From: JAFAXD01 sp035472475
Lineage (GTDB): Bacteria > Pseudomonadota > Alphaproteobacteria > Rhizobiales > Xanthobacteraceae
Assembly (NCBI GenBank): GCA_035472475.1
Contig: DATIPA010000218.1
Coordinates: 1-6,830, forward strand
DNA length: 6,830 nt
Reading direction: 5' to 3'
The notes under the pieces were generated by a model. That model was not told where the DNA came from. It saw only the letters and a program-made list of their open reading frames with translations, and did no database searches. This document shows positions 6,655 to 6,830 of this stretch, in pieces. The position numbers were made by a program, and so were the translations under genes. Numbering within the stretch: position 1 is the stretch's first letter; each line of letters begins with the position of its first letter.

Positions 6655-6830
6655 ATGAATCCGTTGCCATCAACCAAGGCGCTCGGCCTCGCGGCCGCTA
6701 TTCTCGTTCTGCCGTCGGTTATCGCTGCGCAGGTTCCGACGTCGCAGGAGCTGGCGCGCACCACGCCGGCGGGGAACTATTTGGCCGGCCGCCAGGCGAA
6801 TGTGTTGCGCGACGCCGCGGCTGCATCCGC
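6655..6830 (+). CDS. Exported tetratricopeptide-repeat protein (3' partial)
   Basis: The first 58 residues of a protein that runs off the right edge. It begins with a signal peptide: a Lys at residue 8, a hydrophobic core (ALGLAAAILVLPSVI, 9-23) and a likely signal peptidase I site near AAQ (24-26). After a linker, TTPAGNYLAGRQANVLRDAAAASA looks like the start of the first TPR unit in exported TPR proteins common in Bradyrhizobium-like bacteria. These repeats bind protein partners; the partner is unknown. The start is uncertain: AAAGGGG abuts the ATG at 6655 with no spacing, too close for a ribosome binding site, whereas a GTG at 6640 in the same frame has GGAG at 6633-6636. The GTG start would add five residues and leave the signal peptide intact. 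It follows ETF-QO by about 180 bases and probably has its own promoter. Confidence 0.7.
   Translation, partial: MNPLPSTKALGLAAAILVLPSVIAAQVPTSQELARTTPAGNYLAGRQANVLRDAAAAS

Overview
The window looks like a piece of a high-GC alphaproteobacterial chromosome, most likely Hyphomicrobiales and near the Bradyrhizobium/Rhodopseudomonas/Afipia group. This rests on protein resemblance from memory: the alphaproteobacterial form of the family-4-like uracil-DNA glycosylase, the electron-transfer flavoprotein-ubiquinone oxidoreductase (ETF-QO), and the N-terminus of a tetratricopeptide (TPR) lipid/envelope-type protein. High GC with strong third-position GC bias agrees. No tRNA, rRNA, CRISPR array, phage gene or intact insertion sequence was seen.

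Layout, left to right. (1) The 3' part of a PA0069-family radical SAM protein, open through the left edge. (2) A broken stretch of about 500 bases: on the minus strand it holds only the first ~67 residues of an MFS (CynX/NimT-like) transporter, cut off where it meets the 3' end of the radical SAM gene, followed by ~280 bases with no credible gene. (3) rnhB, ribonuclease HII, with all four catalytic acids. (4) A multi-pass membrane protein of the glycosyltransferase family 39 / PMT_2 type. (5) Convergent to it, with only 7 bases between stop codons, a family-4-like uracil-DNA glycosylase that lacks two of the four iron-sulfur cysteines. (6) Divergent from that, a complete ETF-QO with its FAD and 4Fe-4S motifs. 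(7) A ~180-base intergenic region with repeated GATTCCGC elements and four GANTC sites. (8) The signal peptide and start of a secreted or periplasmic TPR protein running off the right edge.

Functionally this is mostly housekeeping: RNase HII removes ribonucleotides from DNA and the glycosylase removes uracil, so two genome-maintenance genes are close together, though not co-transcribed. ETF-QO passes electrons from electron-transfer flavoprotein to the quinone pool. The glycosyltransferase-like and TPR proteins are envelope proteins of unknown substrate or partner. I found no convincing evidence of a wholly new multi-gene system. The points most worth a second look are the repeat/GANTC cluster before the TPR gene, the cysteine-poor glycosylase, and the deletion scar containing the MFS remnant.
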